Assembly: GCF_029893805.1 (NCBI RefSeq) | Contig: NZ_JARXYP010000001.1 | Coordinates: 558,001-622,000 of the forward strand | Source: Streptomyces sp. SAI-135 | Lineage (GTDB): Bacteria; Actinomycetota; Actinomycetes; Streptomycetales; Streptomycetaceae | DNA length: 64,000 nt | Reading direction: 5' to 3' | Part shown: in pieces, positions 24,601 through 36,600 of the stretch | Layout: the number at the start of each line of letters is the position of its first letter | Numbering within the stretch: the first letter of the stretch is position 1 | Position numbers and translations under genes: made by a program | Notes under the pieces: model-generated | The model's database searches: none | Told to the model about the DNA's origin: nothing | What the model saw: the letters and a program-made list of their open reading frames with translations, nothing else

Positions 24601-27600
24601 GCGCCGGTGTAGTCACGCCCGACAACCCTCCCGTCGTCTCCACGCAAAAGCGTCGCCTCGCCGAGAGCGTCCCGCTCGGTCTCGATCTGCCTCTCGATGA
24701 AGTACCGAGCCAGGTTCTCCGTGCTCTCCAAGTCGTCTGAAGAAGCGTCAAGCGCCAGCGAGCCGAGGAGATGGAAGTCCATAGCTCCCGGACCGGCCGC
24801 ACTGCTCATATGCAGCACCCGGCGGGTGACGCGGATCAGACCGCTGCGCAACGCCTGCGGAGTCGACTGCGAACCCGACGCCTCTCGCACGAGTTCGTAC
24901 AGAGCCTCGGACGTCTCCCGGAGCCGGGCACCCGGCACGGTGCGCTGCTGGGGACCGAACACCGTGTTCAGCCACCCCTCAGTAGTCCAGAACGGGGCCC
25001 CGGAGTCGTCGGCGGAGCGCGACGCCTTTGACCGCGGCGACGGTGACAGGAGATACAGCTCGAACGCCTCTTCCCCGTCTGAATCCGCCCCCTGGAGATC
25101 GCGCACCTCACTGTCTGCCGACGACACGGTGGACGCGGGTACCGGCACACTTGCGGGGTCCTGCTCCGGCGCGGGCGGAGACGGCGGGACCAGCCCCGCG
25201 TCGCCCGGACTGCCGGTCTGCGCTCCCGTCATACCGGTGCCCGTCGTCTGAGACGCGCTCAGTTCCGGAGCCGGGGTCAGCATGATCAGAGGGACGAAGT
25301 CGCCGCCCCTGCGCCGCAGTCGCAGGTGGGGGGCGTCGGCGGACGGGCCTGGGTAGGTGTGGGCGGTGCCGTTCTCCTCGATCAGGGTGACGGTGGTGCC
25401 GGTCGCGGCGGCGGCCCACTCGGCCACCGCCTGGTCTGCGTCGGGACTCCACGGTGCCGTGGCGAGATGGCGGCGCAGATGGCCTTCAAGGGCGTCGGCG
25501 CTCGGTGCCGGCGCGCCGGGCTCGACGCGCAGAGGAGGGGGGTTGAACAGCGCGTCGCGCCGGCCCGGGTCGCCGGGGAGGCCGTTCAGGCGCATCAGCT
25601 GGGCGGGCGGCATGTCGGCGCGGACGCGCAGGCGTGCCGCCTCGCCGCTGTCCCGTCCCGGCTGTCCGGCCGCGTGGAGGAGGGCCGAGGAGAGCGCGCC
25701 GAAGAAGCCGTTGCCGCGGCCGGTGACAGCGCCCTGGGTGTAGGTCGCGCCGTCCGGTGCGGTGAGGACGCCGTGGCGGTCGACACGGTAACGCGGGGCG
25801 GTGCTGTCCTTGGGCGGCATCCAGGGCGGCGTTGCGTGGCTGCGGTGCACGTGCGGCTTCGCGGGCGCGGCGCTTGTGGGAGCGGTGTTCTCCGTCTCCG
25901 TACCGGAGGGGTCCGTGACCGGGGCCGGGAGCGCGGTGGTGGTCGGGGCCGGTGTGCCGGGCGGCAGGGCGGCCTGGAAGAAGCCCTTGGCGAAGAAGAG
26001 GACGGGGTCGGCGGCCGGATCGACGGTGGCCGGATCGGTGCCGTGCGGCAGGAAGAGCTGTTCGCGGCCCTCGCCGGTCACCACGGTCACCGGGGTGCCC
26101 ATCACCCGGGCGGCGAGCGCGGGCAGCAGGTCGGCGCCGCCGTGGTCGCCGGCGCGGCCGACGGCAGGGGCGGACCTGTCGCCCTGGCTCTGTGCGGCGC
26201 CCTGCCGGGGCTCGGGCGCGAACGGCCGGGACAGGGCCGCCACGGCCAGCCCGATCCGTTGCTCCGGCGTGGGCCAGAAGTTCTGCGGGAGACGGCCCAA
26301 GGTGTCGAACTCGGCCTGCTCCGCCGGGGTGAACCGCACACCCGCCGCGTCGATCTCGTCCTGTGTGAAGGTGTCCGTGGCGTCCAGGGCAAGGGCCTCG
26401 ACGAGGTCCTCGTTGCCGTCCTCGCCCAGCGCCCGGGCGAGGCGGTTCCGGGCGGCGTCGACGGCCTCCGCGGTGACGTCCGGGTCGCCGGGGGCGTTAA
26501 CGAAGCGGTCGGCGAGGTCGGTGCCGAGCAGGTGGGGCAGCCTGCCGCGCACCGAGGCGGCGGCGAACAGCGCGTGGTAGAACGACGCGCCGTCGTGCGG
26601 CACCTCGTACAGCTCGCGCACGGTGATGCCGTCGGGAGAGGTGAGGGCGCGCCGGGCGGTGGGGTCGCCGGCGGTGATCGTGTACGGCTCGGGTGCCTCG
26701 GTCGGCCAGATCGGCTTGGTGTACTCCTGCGGAGCGTCCGGCACCGGGACCAGGGGCGAGCCCTGATGGTGGGCGGTCAGCCGGGACGCGGCGAGGTACA
26801 GCCGGTGATGGTCCGCGGCGGCGTCGTCGAGTCGCTGCTCCCAGCGGCGTACCTCGTCGCGGGCCGCCTGCCAGGCTGTGACGGCCGGGGAGGCGGACAT
26901 GTCCTGTGACAACACCGTGGGGCCGCCGAGCGCTGCCTGTTCCTCCTCGCTCAGGTCGAGCCAGGTGTCGCGGGTCCGTGCCCGTGCGTCGAAGTAGCGC
27001 TTCTCGGCCGTGGCGAGGTCGGCCGCGGCCTTGGCCATGGCGTCCCACGCGTCGGCGACCTCGGTGGGGAACGTCGTGTCGTCCACGAGGCCGTAGTCCC
27101 GGGCGAGGTCCTCGCGCAGCCAGATGAGAGCGGTGGTCTCGGCCTCGGCCGCGCGTCGTCCGCGTCCGCCCGTGCCGAACCACCGCAGCGGACGGCCGTG
27201 GGTGATCCGGTGCTCGGCCTCGACCACCGCGAGCCAGCGCACGGGCACCGCGAAGAGCATGCTGCGGGCGGCGACCGCCATGCGGTGGATGCCGAGCATG
27301 GTGTCTACGGTCGCGTTGGCGGCCGTGCCGTCGTTCGTGGCTCCCAACGGCACCGTGGCAGCCACGCTGTCGGCGCCCACCAACGGCGTGGCACCCCCGG
27401 CGCTGTCGATGTTGTCGAGGATGCCGACCGTCAACCCGTCGGCGGTCCTCGCACGATCCATGTTCTCCATGCGCGGGGCGTTCTCCACCGCGAGCAGCCG
27501 CGCCCCGCGCCGGTGCATCCTGGCGTAGAGGCGGGAGTTCGCGGTGTGGAACTGGCCCAGGAGCTCGGCCGACGCCTGGACGGGCAGCGGCGAGCCGTTC

Positions 27601-30600
27601 GCACCGAGGGACTCGCGCAGGCCCGAGGAGAGGCTGACCTGAGCCGTGACGTCGTGCTGGGACTGGGCCGGAGCGGTGCCGAGGGCGGTGAGCGAGGTAC
27701 GGCGGGCGGCGCGCACCTGCGCGGCGAGATCGTCACCGGTGTAGCGCTTCCCGCGCTCCTCGCCGGGTGCGTGGAGACCGTCGGCGCGGGCGGTGGCGAG
27801 GGTCAGGGCGTCCCGCACGTTGGACGCGCCGAGGACGTCCATGGCGACGAATCCGGTACCGAGCCGGTCGTCGAAGGGCAGCACGTCCGGGTCGGGGCGG
27901 CCGCTCGCCGGGTCGCCCACGGGAAGACGCCAGGCGTCGATGCTGCTCTGGTCCGTCTGAGTCGCCGTCAGCATCCGCACGGCTCGCTCCGGTGTGGGCA
28001 CCTCCTGCTCGGTGAGGGCGCCGTCCGCGCCGTCGCCGTCCGGCGTGAGCAGGCCGATCGGGACGTACTCGTTGACGCTGCCGACCGTGGCACTGGCGGT
28101 GGGGGGGAGCCGGTCGCCGGCCGCGTCCGTCATGGTGACGGTCAGGACGTACGTCGTGACGATCTCACCGAGCGCCTGGGTGGTGACCAGGTTGGGGGAG
28201 GAACTGGCGCCGGCGGTCTCACCCCGGGTGGTCGACCGCTGGTGTGCCGCGGCGCCCTGGAGGGCGGGGTTGACGGCCAGGACGCCGCTCTCGGCGGGGC
28301 GATGGCCACCTGCGTACGCCACCAGGGTGCCGTGGTCCTGGTATGCGGCGTCGGAGGCGTCGCGGCCGGCGGTGCGGTAGTCCTCCAGCTCGAAGCCGGT
28401 GCGCAGCCGCTCCACGGTGGTGGTGACCGGGGTCAGCTTGAACTGCATCTGTCCGGGACTGCCACCGACCGGCAGGTGGTGGGGGCGGGACCAGGCACGG
28501 TAGCGGACCGGCAGGGTCACCCCCTCGGTCACCAGTTGCTGCAGATGGGCGCGGAGGAAGTCCGGGGAGAGCCGCTGCAGGATCTGTTCCCGGTCGTGCG
28601 AGGGCACCCCGATCTCCCGCAGCTGCTCCATCAGCACGGGAACGATCGGGCTGCCGTCGAGCCGGCCGCTGGGATGCGTGAGGAAGCGCCGGTCCAGGAG
28701 AGCGGGGACGCGGTAGCCGCCGCCGAGGGCGGAGGGGGTGGTGGTGCCCAGGCCGTCCGGGGCGAGGCCGGCCTCGATGGCGTCCCGCATCGGCAGATGG
28801 AACATCACCGCGTCGCGGATGTACTGGGCTCCGGCTGCGACGGCGGCCCGGCCTCGGTCGAGGGTGCGACCGAGCCGCCCGGCCACCGACCTGACACCTG
28901 CACCGGAACGGGTCCCCACGGTTCCCATCGCGGCCGTCCAGCGGTCCCTCACCGCGAGGGACTCGACGACGTCGGCGACCACCAGGTACGTACGCCCCGC
29001 GTAGGACAGGATGTTGCTGCGTCCCCGGCTGACGGTCCGCGAGGTGACACCGCCCCAGCCCCAGGCGTACTGCGGTGCCACACCATGGTTGCCGATGGCG
29101 GCCGTCTCCTGGCCGGAGACGTGCTCGAGCGGCCGGTGGGCGCCCTGGAAGCCGACGGTGGCGCGGGACGTGTCGCTCTCGGTGCCGGCGACCCGGTGGT
29201 CGTAGCCGAGGGTGGCTTCGAATTTGGCCTGCTTCGGGTCGCTCTGGACGCGCAGGTTGTGCAGTTCACCGCGGATCGCGGCCTTGAAGTAGTGGACCTG
29301 GAGGGGCCCCGCACCGTGGAGTCCGGTGACACGGGAGCCGAACGGGCCCAGGTACTGGCCGAGCTGACCCGCGATGCTGAGGTTCGCCATCGCCCTGCGC
29401 AATGCCGTACGGACCGGGGAGCCGGGCGCGCTGGCATGCCAGGAATTGCCCGAGGCTCGTTCGGAGGCGTCCTGTACGAGCCGCTGACGCTCCTCTCCGC
29501 CCTCGACGCTGACCACCACGTGCGGGGCTCTGAGCAGTTGATCGGTGAGCCGCTGGTCGTCCGAGTCGGTGTTCTGCGTGAGACTGCCGTCGAGCAGCAG
29601 CTCCGCCTCCGCGGCGGAGAAGTCCGCGGGTGCGGGGGCCGGTTCCGCGGGCGGGGTGCCTGCCGGTGCGTACCGCTCGGAGCTGTGTGCCATGGGGACG
29701 GACAGTTCCACGCGGCCGATCGTTTCGCCGCCCTCGCTGAACAGGGGGCGCTCGTGGACCTTGCTGACGAAGAGACCCGCACCGAGCATGCCCACGGTGA
29801 CCATCCGGGTCCAGCCGCGCGGGCGGCGGTGCCCCTCGAAGGACGCGGTCAGCTCCACCCGGTAACTGAACAGATGGGCGCCTTCCAAGCTCACCAGGTG
29901 GTCGTGGACGGACGTGACCGAGCTGCGGCCGCCCTTTCGGACGGTCCGGCCGAACCGCGCGCCGAAGACGCCGAATCCGCTGTGCTCCGGCGCCCCGGCC
30001 TCGGCGTCGTCGTCGTGGTTGCGCGCCGAGACACCCAGTTCGGACCCGCCGGAGAGGGCGCTGGACGCCTGCTGGCCCTGCCCCGCGACCTCCGTGCCCA
30101 CCAGCCCGGCACGCACCGTCCTCTCAGTCATCGAGGTCTCGTACCGCCGGTCGGAGAGCCTCACCTTCAGGATCACCGTGTGGTGACCACGGCGGAGTTT
30201 GCCGTCCTCGACGACCATCACCGGGATCCCGGTGGTCTGCAGCACGTCCAGGACCTTCTCCAGCGTGGAGCCGTTCAGGGCTTCGCGCACCTGCCGCTCG
30301 TTGTCCAGACCGGTCCGCACCCGGCTGTCGCCGTACCAGAACCTGGCCAGTCGCGGATGCTCCCGCATGGACGGCGGGACGAACAGCATCGGGTACAAAG
30401 CGTGCAGGGCGTCGAGGACGCTGTCCGCGAACGCCTTCAAGCGGGGGTCCTGGGGATTGGCGATGCCGGGCTGTCCGTCGTGGTCCTGCCACGAGGAGGA
30501 CTCCTGCCCCTCCTGTTCACGGTCCGGAAGCGGATTGTTCGACGCGTTGACCGGCCGGAAGCCCTCGACGCGCGTCTGGCCGCCCAGGTGGACGGGGTCC

Positions 30601-33600
30601 TCCCGAGTCAGGTACCACGGCGCGGGCGGCTCGGCCTCCGGGTTCGGACCGGCCTGCCCCGGCGAACGGCTGTCCCAGCCGGCCAGTCGGCGCGCGTCCT
30701 GGGTGGTCATCCAGTCCAGGCTGACCACCCGGACGGGACGGGCAGCGGAGCGCGGCTGGCCGGCCCCGCGCACCATGATGGTGCGTTCCACCCGGTAGAG
30801 CGCGATCGGCTGGTTGCGTACGCGGCCGATGACCTTACGGGTCGCGTCGACGCTGACCTGGTGGGTTCGCCCGGCGGCCAGGTCCAACCGGCCCACCGGC
30901 CCGGCCCGGAGGCGTACGTCCACCTCCGGGCCGGGCCAGATTTGCGAGGGGCCCGTGGCGACTTCGACGCCGAGCAGCGTCTCGCGGGCGTGACCGCGTT
31001 CGTTCTTGAAGGTGGTCTGCGTCGTGTCACGGAACTCCGCCTTGACGGACTCGGCGACCAGGGTGGCCCGGTGCGGTATGGACCGTTCCACGATGAGGTG
31101 CCCCAACGGACGCTGACCGCGCCCTCGGGTCAGCTCGGGCCCGCTGACCTCTCCGGAGAGCCGCCCGTACAGCCCGAGGAGCCGGCCCGGCCGGAGGAAG
31201 GAGACCAGGGTGCGGTGGGCCGAACTACCCGGCCGGGCTCCGGAGATGGCGAGGGCCAGGTCCTCGGGCGGGTCCGTCAGGTGCAGTGCGATGGCTCCAC
31301 CGGCCCGCGACTCGACCCCATCCGGGAAGGTGAGCGACTCGGGTGCCCTGCGCAGTCCTTCGCTGGGCACGGTGAGGACGTCCGGCAGCCGCCAGCTCAG
31401 CCCGTCCCGTACGGCGAACTCCGCCTGGTGCACCGGGCGGCGCTCCCAGCGGGGGCCCGACTCGGGAGACTCGGTCCCGCTGTTCCGGCCACCGGTCTTC
31501 GGCGCCTCGGTGACCCGGACCACGCGCACCCGGTAATGCACGTCGTCCAGGTGCAGGTGCGACCCCTCCTGCGTCCGGTACTCAAACTGGTTGACCGCCT
31601 GGGTGGCGAGGTTGTATCCGGTCTTGCGGAGCCAGCCCAGCGAAGCACTGACCCGCACCAGGAAGCTGATCGGTGTCGCCACCGTGAATCCGAAGCCGAA
31701 CCGGCGCCCGAAGCCGACCGTGCGCCCACCGCCCGTACCGGACATCACGGCCTGCTGGGTGATCATGCGGATGGCGGTGCCGTTCACGTCGGAGAAACGC
31801 TCCCAGCGGTGGTACGGGACCGCCTCGACCGTCATCTCGTGGGCGACACCGGACTTCTCCCGCCCCACGAACCGAGCACCGCGCGGGGCGGTGAAGGCAC
31901 CGGGCTGCTCTCTCAGCAGGCCCAGCAGCTCCGCCTCGTCGAACTGGGCGCGCACGTCCGCCGGCAACTGCCCAAGGATTTCCTCGGCGACCCGCTCGGG
32001 CGAGCGCAGGGTGACGGCGCCCAGGCCGGTGAAGAGACCGGTCGGCGCGGTCTGCGGACTGCCGTCGTCCCCTTCGAGGGGGTCGGCGTCGGGGCTGATG
32101 AGGGCGGCCGGCAGTCGGCTGCCGTCCTCGAAGGTGACGGTGCGCGGTGGCGGGCCCGGCGGAGTGACGTCGCGACCGGTTATCAGCCGTGCCGGGCGGT
32201 AGCGCTCCAGCTGGGTTTCCAGCGGGACCGGGTCGCCCCGGTCGGGGGTCTCGGTGTCACGGTCGCCGCCCTCGTCACGCACCAAGTCCGGGGCGGGCGT
32301 GGCGCCGTGCTGATCCGGTGCGGACTGGTCCGGGACGGACTGGTCCGCGGCGGAGGGCGGCGGCGTTCCCTCGGTGGGCAGGGCCTCGACGGGGATCAGG
32401 CCGTCGTAGTGGTCGGTGCCGTCGTGCGCGAGGTGGAGGGTGCCGCCGCGGCCGCCCGGATGCAAGAACGTGACACGGATGCTGCCCGGCGTGTGCGGGT
32501 CAGGGCCCACGATCCGCAGATCCAGGTCCAGGGTGTGCACCAGCGCCTCGGGGAGCAGGCCGGCGAAGGGGGACGACCACAGCCCCGGCCGCTCGGCGGC
32601 CGCGGCCAGCAGCCCTCCGGAGCCGAGGCGCCGGGCGTCATCCGGGGTAGGGGCCACCTGGGCCAGTTCCGGATAGGGGCTTTCGTGGAGGATCCGCTGC
32701 CACTCGACCGGGTTGCCGTCGGCGACGACCGTCTGCGCGATCCGGTTCCACTCGTCGAGGATCCGGGTCTTCTCGTCCGGGTCCCGCTCCGCGTTGAAGG
32801 CGGCCATCCGCAACTGGTCCACCACGGCGAGCACCGGATCGCCCAGCACCTGGTCCGCGGTGGCGGCCAGTTCGGAATCGGTGAGCCTCTCGCGCAGCAG
32901 CGACCGCAGTCCGGCGATGCTCCGCGCCGCCCAGGCGGGCGGCACCTCCTGGCTGCGCGCGGTGTCGAGCAGTGCCTGGAAGAGACTGTTGCCGTCCGCC
33001 GGTGTGGGAAGCCGCCGGAAGGCCGTGTCGTCCGCATGTACGGTGTTGGCCAATCCGGGCCGGTGGGCGGGCCCGTGTGGAGGTGGCACGTCCTGGCCGG
33101 GATCGTCCAGGACGTGCCCCGTGGTTTGCGGGTTGTGTATGCGGCGTGTCAGTTCGGCGGTGTCCTCGGCATTCAGCCCCAGCTGCGCGAGGGGGAGCGG
33201 GGTGTCGGACAGCGACCACACCACCCGCGCCGACGGCGCCACCGCCAGCCCCGCCGCATCACCCGGCGACACCAGATGATCAGGCGAAAGAACAGACACC
33301 GGCGGCAACAACGCATCCAGCGTCGCGTCCGCCCCCGCCTCCTCCCACAGCCTCTCCGCCGCGTCCAAAAACGCCCGGTACTCCCCGACCGTGGGCTCCG
33401 CCCCCGAACCCGACACACCAACCCCGACCGGGCCACTCCCCGACCCGGCCACACCACGGTAGTCACGGACCATCCGCCGCAGCAGATCCGCCGTCATCCG
33501 CGCATCCCCGTAACGCGCCGCTACCCGCGCATCACGCCACCGCAGACCATCCACGAACGCCAGCCCCGCCAGCAGCCGGTGATTCTCCACACTCCGCTCA

Positions 33601-36600
33601 GCCCGAGGATCATCCAACACCTCCCGCACCGTCCGCACCTGCTGCAACGTCCGAGTCCGCGCGAACCCGTCCGCCGGCCCCGCCCCCTGATGCAACCGCA
33701 CCACACGCGCCAAATCATCCAGCGCCTCATCCGCCGGCTCGGCAGTGAACATCCGCAACCGCCCCGGCCCGTCCACCCCCTCCGCCAGCACCGCATGCAC
33801 CGAACCATCGGCACCCCGCGCCGTCCCCGCCGCCGTGGTCGGACCCCACACCACCGGCCCGTCCCCCAGCACATTCACCGCATGCTGAGCCACCGGCAAA
33901 CCCGCCACCGCAGGCTGCCGCCCCGTCTCACACGAGAACAACACCCAGCGGGAATCCGGCCCTCCCGCGCCCCACGACAACAACAACCGCCCCAGCTGCG
34001 GACCCGAAACCCGCACCGTCGGACGATCCGGATCGTCCGTCCCCAACACCACCGTCCGCGACGTCCCGTGCCCCACAAAAACATCCACACCCCGCCCAGT
34101 CCCTCCACCAGGCAACGGCACAGACCCACCCGAGAACACAAACCGCCCAGACACAGATGCAGCAGCGGACGCGGAGGCGGCGTCGGGCGCAGGTGCGGGT
34201 GCGGGAGTGGACGTAGGTGCGGGTGTGGACGCGGGCTCGGTTGCAGGAGTGGACGTGGACGCGGGTGCACGACTGGTCGCGGGCGCAGGTGCGGAAGAGG
34301 ACGCGGGTGCAGGCTCGGACGTGGAGGTGGTACGCACATGGCGGAATGTGTTCTGCCCCAGCAACGCCATACGGTCCCGGCCCTGCGGCGTATTGTCGGC
34401 CGACGGCGGCTGCGACACCGTCAACCGCTCCACCACACGCCCCGCCATCGGCCCCGCCGCAGACTCAGACACCAAGCGCCGCAACCGTTCCACCGGCACC
34501 GGTGCCCCATCCACCGTCTCAATGAGCCCCCCGGCCGACCGCACCGCCACCCGACCCGACACCGACACCGGCTCGGTCGCGGTCGCGGCAAACACGGACG
34601 GCACCGGCACAGCCGAGTCCGGCAGCGGAACAGCATCCGCGTCCAACCCGCCGCCCGACTCCAGGAACACATCCCTGGCCGGCTCACCCTCAAAACCGGA
34701 CGACGCTGAAGACCCCGACACCACCAAAGGACTGGATTCAAACGAGGACCCGGACTGCGTCACAGGCCGCAACCCGTCAGACCCCGCACTGTCAAGCCCC
34801 GGAACCGAACCCGGCGCCCCCTCACCAGCCACCCGCAAAGCCCCAGCCGGATCAACCGGATCAGCCGGGTTCCCGTCAACCGTCCCCGGACTCTCCGTAA
34901 CAAGACGAACCACCGACTCCGGCACCACACCCAGAGCATCAGCCAACGGCAACAACACATCCGCGCCCGGGAACACCACACCCGCCAGACCCCTACCAGC
35001 CTGACCCCCGGCAACATCACCAACAGCACCGGCAGCACCGCCGGCACCGGCCTCCACATCCCGGGCGCCGCCACCACCCGGCGCCACCACAGGACCAGCC
35101 AACGGCCGCACCCGAACCGCAGCCTCCGGACCCTCCCGCAACAACTCCACAGCAGGACGCACCACACGCCCCACCCCGTCCTGCACCACCGGCCCAAGCA
35201 CCACCACCTGATCCGCACCCACCAGATCAAGCAACTCCGACGCCCCCGCCGACCCCACACCCGGCAACGGCAACGGCCCCGGCGACACCACCACCCTCAC
35301 CAACGACTCGCCAGCAGCACCCGCCCCAAAAGCCCCGCCAGCAGCGCCCGTCTCACCCAGGACAGCGTCGACACCCGGAGACGACGAACCATCCCCATCC
35401 GAAGACGAGGTGCCGACAACCGGAGAGGGCGAACCATCCCCACCCGGGAAGGGCGAACCGTCTTCATCCAAGGGCGAGGGGGCGTCGGCGTCCACAGACG
35501 GCGAGCCCTGCGGCACGACCCCGGCCGGCGGTGACTCCACCGGCCCAGGACGCTGCACGACACCCCCGGCCCCGCCCGTCACACCCGGCCCGACACCGGT
35601 ACCCGAACCACCACGCACGTCCAACGGCGAGGCAGCACCAGCCGCACCGGAGTCCGAGACATCCGAGGTATCGGGTCCATTCACCACGCGCTGCGCACCC
35701 GAGGCCCCTGCGACCGGCGGCGTGTCCACCACGACCGGGACACCCAGCCCGTCCAGCGCCCGGCGGACCTCCTCGGCATCACCCAGCACCGACGGGCCCT
35801 CACCCACCGGCACTACCCGCACCCCGGACCCCACAAGCCCGTCAGGCCCGCCCGTCAAGCGCTCATGCAGATGCTCACGGACCTCCACCTCAACCGGCCC
35901 CGGCTCCGCCGAACCCCGCAACGCCGCAAGATCAACCAGAAGCCGCTCCCGCACCCCCGCGGACCCACCAAGCAAATGCCCCCACAACTCACCCTCACCA
36001 CCGGCCACCGACCAACCGTCCGGCACCGACGACAACGGCAACAACGGCGCAGGCCACGGCGACAACGACGACGGAGGCGGCGACACCAGCGACGAGGGCG
36101 GCAGACTCTCCGTCGCAGGCAGCAGCCCACCCGGAACATACGGCGGCGGAGGATCACCAAGCATGTCGACATCCACGCCCGCGCCCGAGCCCTTGCCCGT
36201 GTCCGCGTCGGTGCCCTTGCCGGCGTCCGAGCCCTTGCCCGTCTCGGTGACCGGCCCACCGCCCGAATGGCCCCGGAACCCGCCGGTGAGCCTGTCGATC
36301 ACACCACGCAGCTGGGCACCACCATTCACACCGGCACCGCTGAACACCGCCTCAGGAAAAGAACTCAGGCCCGCGCCCAGGAACGTGTGCCACTGCCACG
36401 ACCAGTCCCCATAGAAAGCACCATTGACGAGCACCTCCGCAGCCGTCTCACCCACACCCGCCGCAAAAAACTCGTCCGTACCCTTCAGCCCGTAATAACC
36501 CCCCAACGCCCACGGCCGGTCCGTGTTGTACTGCCACACCCGGCCATTACGCCACGAATTCGGGCCGAGCCGGAAATTATAGGAATCCGGAAAACGCCCC

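Noticed and set aside
27198..34709. Antisense open frame of about 2,500 codons opposite the giant gene
   Set aside because: It is a by-product of G/C-biased third positions on the opposite strand. Its translation is Arg/Gly/His/Val-rich without domains, whereas the minus frame has clear motifs.
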